Shown piece by piece: positions 16,828-17,812 of a DNA stretch of 17,812 nt. The DNA comes from JALORV01 sp035429725 (GTDB taxonomy: Bacteria; Pseudomonadota; Gammaproteobacteria; Burkholderiales; Burkholderiaceae_F): positions 1-17,812 of the forward strand of contig DAOMFI010000060.1 of the NCBI GenBank assembly GCA_035429725.1, read 5' to 3'. The notes beneath the pieces are model-generated. The model was not told where the DNA came from, did not search any database, and saw only the letters and a list, made by a program, of their open reading frames with translations. Position numbers and translations under genes: made by a program. Position 1 is the stretch's first letter. The number at the start of each line of letters is the position of its first letter.

Positions 16828-17812
16828 ATGCAACTGATCGACCGCGTCGTCCAGTTCCGCGCCGAGATCCAGCAGATCCGCCGCGACATCCACGCTCATC
16901 CCGAGCTGCGCTTCGAGGAAAACCGCACCGCCGACCTGGTTGCGGCCAGACTCTCGGAGTGGGGGATCGCGGTCACGCGCGGGCTGGGCGGCACCGGCGT
17001 CGTCGGCACGATCCGCCACGGCAACTCGAAGCGCGCCATCGGCCTGCGCGCCGACATGGATGCGCTGCCGATCCAGGAGCTCAACGCGTTCACGCACCGG
17101 TCTATCCACGCCGGCAAGATGCACGCCTGCGGCCACGACGGGCACACCGCAATGCTGCTGGCTGCCGCTCGCTACCTTGCCGAGGCCAAGCCGTTCGACG
17201 GCACCGTGCATCTCATCTTCCAGCCGGGCGAGGAAGGCGGCGCCGGCGCGCAGCGCATGATTGACGACGGCCTGTTCGAGCGCTTCCCGTGCGACGCCGT
17301 GTACGGCATGCACAACTGGCCAGGATTCAAGGTCGGCCAGTTCGGCGTCGCGCCGGGCCCGATGATGGCGTCGGCCAACGAGTTCGAGATCCGCATCACC
17401 GGCAAGGGTGCGCACGCCGCGATGCCTCACCTCGGCGTGGACCCGGTCTTTGTCGCAGTGCAGGTCGTCAACGGCCTGCAGGCGATCATCACGCGGGTGA
17501 AGAAGCCGATCGAATCGGCCGTGCTGTCGGTCACGATGATCCACGCCGGCGAGGCGACCAACGTCGTGCCGGAGACGGCGTTCATCTCGGGTACCGTGCG
17601 CACCTTCAGCGACGCGGTGACCGCGCAGGTCGAAGAGCACATGCGGCGCATCGTGCAGATGACGGCGGCTGCCTACGGCGCCGAGTCGCACGTCGACTTC
17701 AAGTGGAACTACCCGCCGACGGTCAACCACGCGGCCGAGGCGGAATTCGCCGCCACCGTGATGGACGACATCGTCGGCCGCGACAACGTCGTGCGCGGGC
17801 TCGAGCCGACGA
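16828..17812 (+). CDS. M20 amidohydrolase, hippurate hydrolase type (3' end cut by window)
   Basis: Predicted cytoplasmic N-acyl-amino-acid amidohydrolase (M20D: hippurate hydrolase, IAA-amino acid hydrolase, N-acetyldiaminopimelate deacetylase-like). Seen: RRDIHAHPELRFEE near the N-terminus, LRADMDALPI, metal motif ACGHDGH (Cys101, His103), QPGEEGGAGA with Glu135/Glu136, YGMHNWPG with His162, and the lid-domain GKGAHAAMPHLGVDP. 328 codons are in the window; the family is about 390-400 aa, so the last 60-70 residues, including the final metal-binding His region, are missing. Start ATG 16828 has AGGG 8 nt upstream. It is divergent to argE and shares a 116-bp control region with it. The acyl substrate is unknown. 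Confidence 0.92.
   Translation, partial: MQLIDRVVQFRAEIQQIRRDIHAHPELRFEENRTADLVAARLSEWGIAVTRGLGGTGVVGTIRHGNSKRAIGLRADMDALPIQELNAFTHRSIHAGKMHACGHDGHTAMLLAAARYLAEAKPFDGTVHLIFQPGEEGGAGAQRMIDDGLFERFPCDAVYGMHNWPGFKVGQFGVAPGPMMASANEFEIRITGKGAHAAMPHLGVDPVFVAVQVVNGLQAIITRVKKPIESAVLSVTMIHAGEATNVVPETAFISGTVRTFSDAVTAQVEEHMRRIVQMTAAAYGAESHVDFKWNYPPTVNHAAEAEFAATVMDDIVGRDNVVRGLEPT

Overview
The window looks like a draft or metagenome-derived contig from a high-GC betaproteobacterium, most likely Burkholderiales. Evidence for this is the C-terminus of a general porin ending in Phe, a Bug/TctC-type periplasmic binding protein, the strong GC-rich codon bias, and a run of 100 Ns at 6077-6176. No rRNA, tRNA, CRISPR array, phage gene or insertion sequence was seen. 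The gene content reads mostly as chromosomal metabolism.

Left part (1-4269): the 3' end of a porin gene with a strong hairpin terminator is followed by a leftward glpK-glpD operon for glycerol catabolism. The stop and start codons of that pair probably overlap as TAGTG. A Bug/TctC solute-binding protein gene is divergent to glpK. Middle part (4290-7307): a nucleotidyltransferase-fold protein gene lies behind the Bug gene and runs tail-to-tail into an exported PHB-depolymerase-family hydrolase gene. The 5' end of the hydrolase gene is interrupted by the scaffold gap. The 55 bases before and after the gap are identical, so the gap is almost certainly a false join of overlapping contigs. On the collapsed sequence the hydrolase and a divergent DUF2238 (YjdF-like) membrane protein can start about 1 bp apart. 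A 98-aa orphan protein follows.

Right part (7332-16711): everything reads leftward. In transcription order it holds argE-type M20 deacylase, a single-subunit molybdopterin/[4Fe-4S] oxidoreductase starting 2 nt after argE, a 340-bp non-coding stretch rich in inverted repeats, a PaaK-like adenylate-forming enzyme, an HExxH putative aminopeptidase lipoprotein, the fatty acyl-CoA ligase fadD, a basic disordered protein with a BrnA-like ribbon-helix-helix stretch, and a small predicted outer-membrane barrel. A second M20 enzyme (hippurate hydrolase/amidohydrolase type) is divergent to argE, runs off the right edge, and shares with argE an intergenic region carrying an 8-bp perfect inverted repeat.

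Together the genes suggest an organism that imports organic acids, uses glycerol and fatty acids, degrades polyhydroxyalkanoate-like polyesters, and deacylates N-acyl amino acids. No complete new defence or mobile system could be supported. The least explained pieces are the structured 13238-13400 region, the RHH-like disordered protein, the argE/oxidoreductase pairing and the 98-aa orphan.
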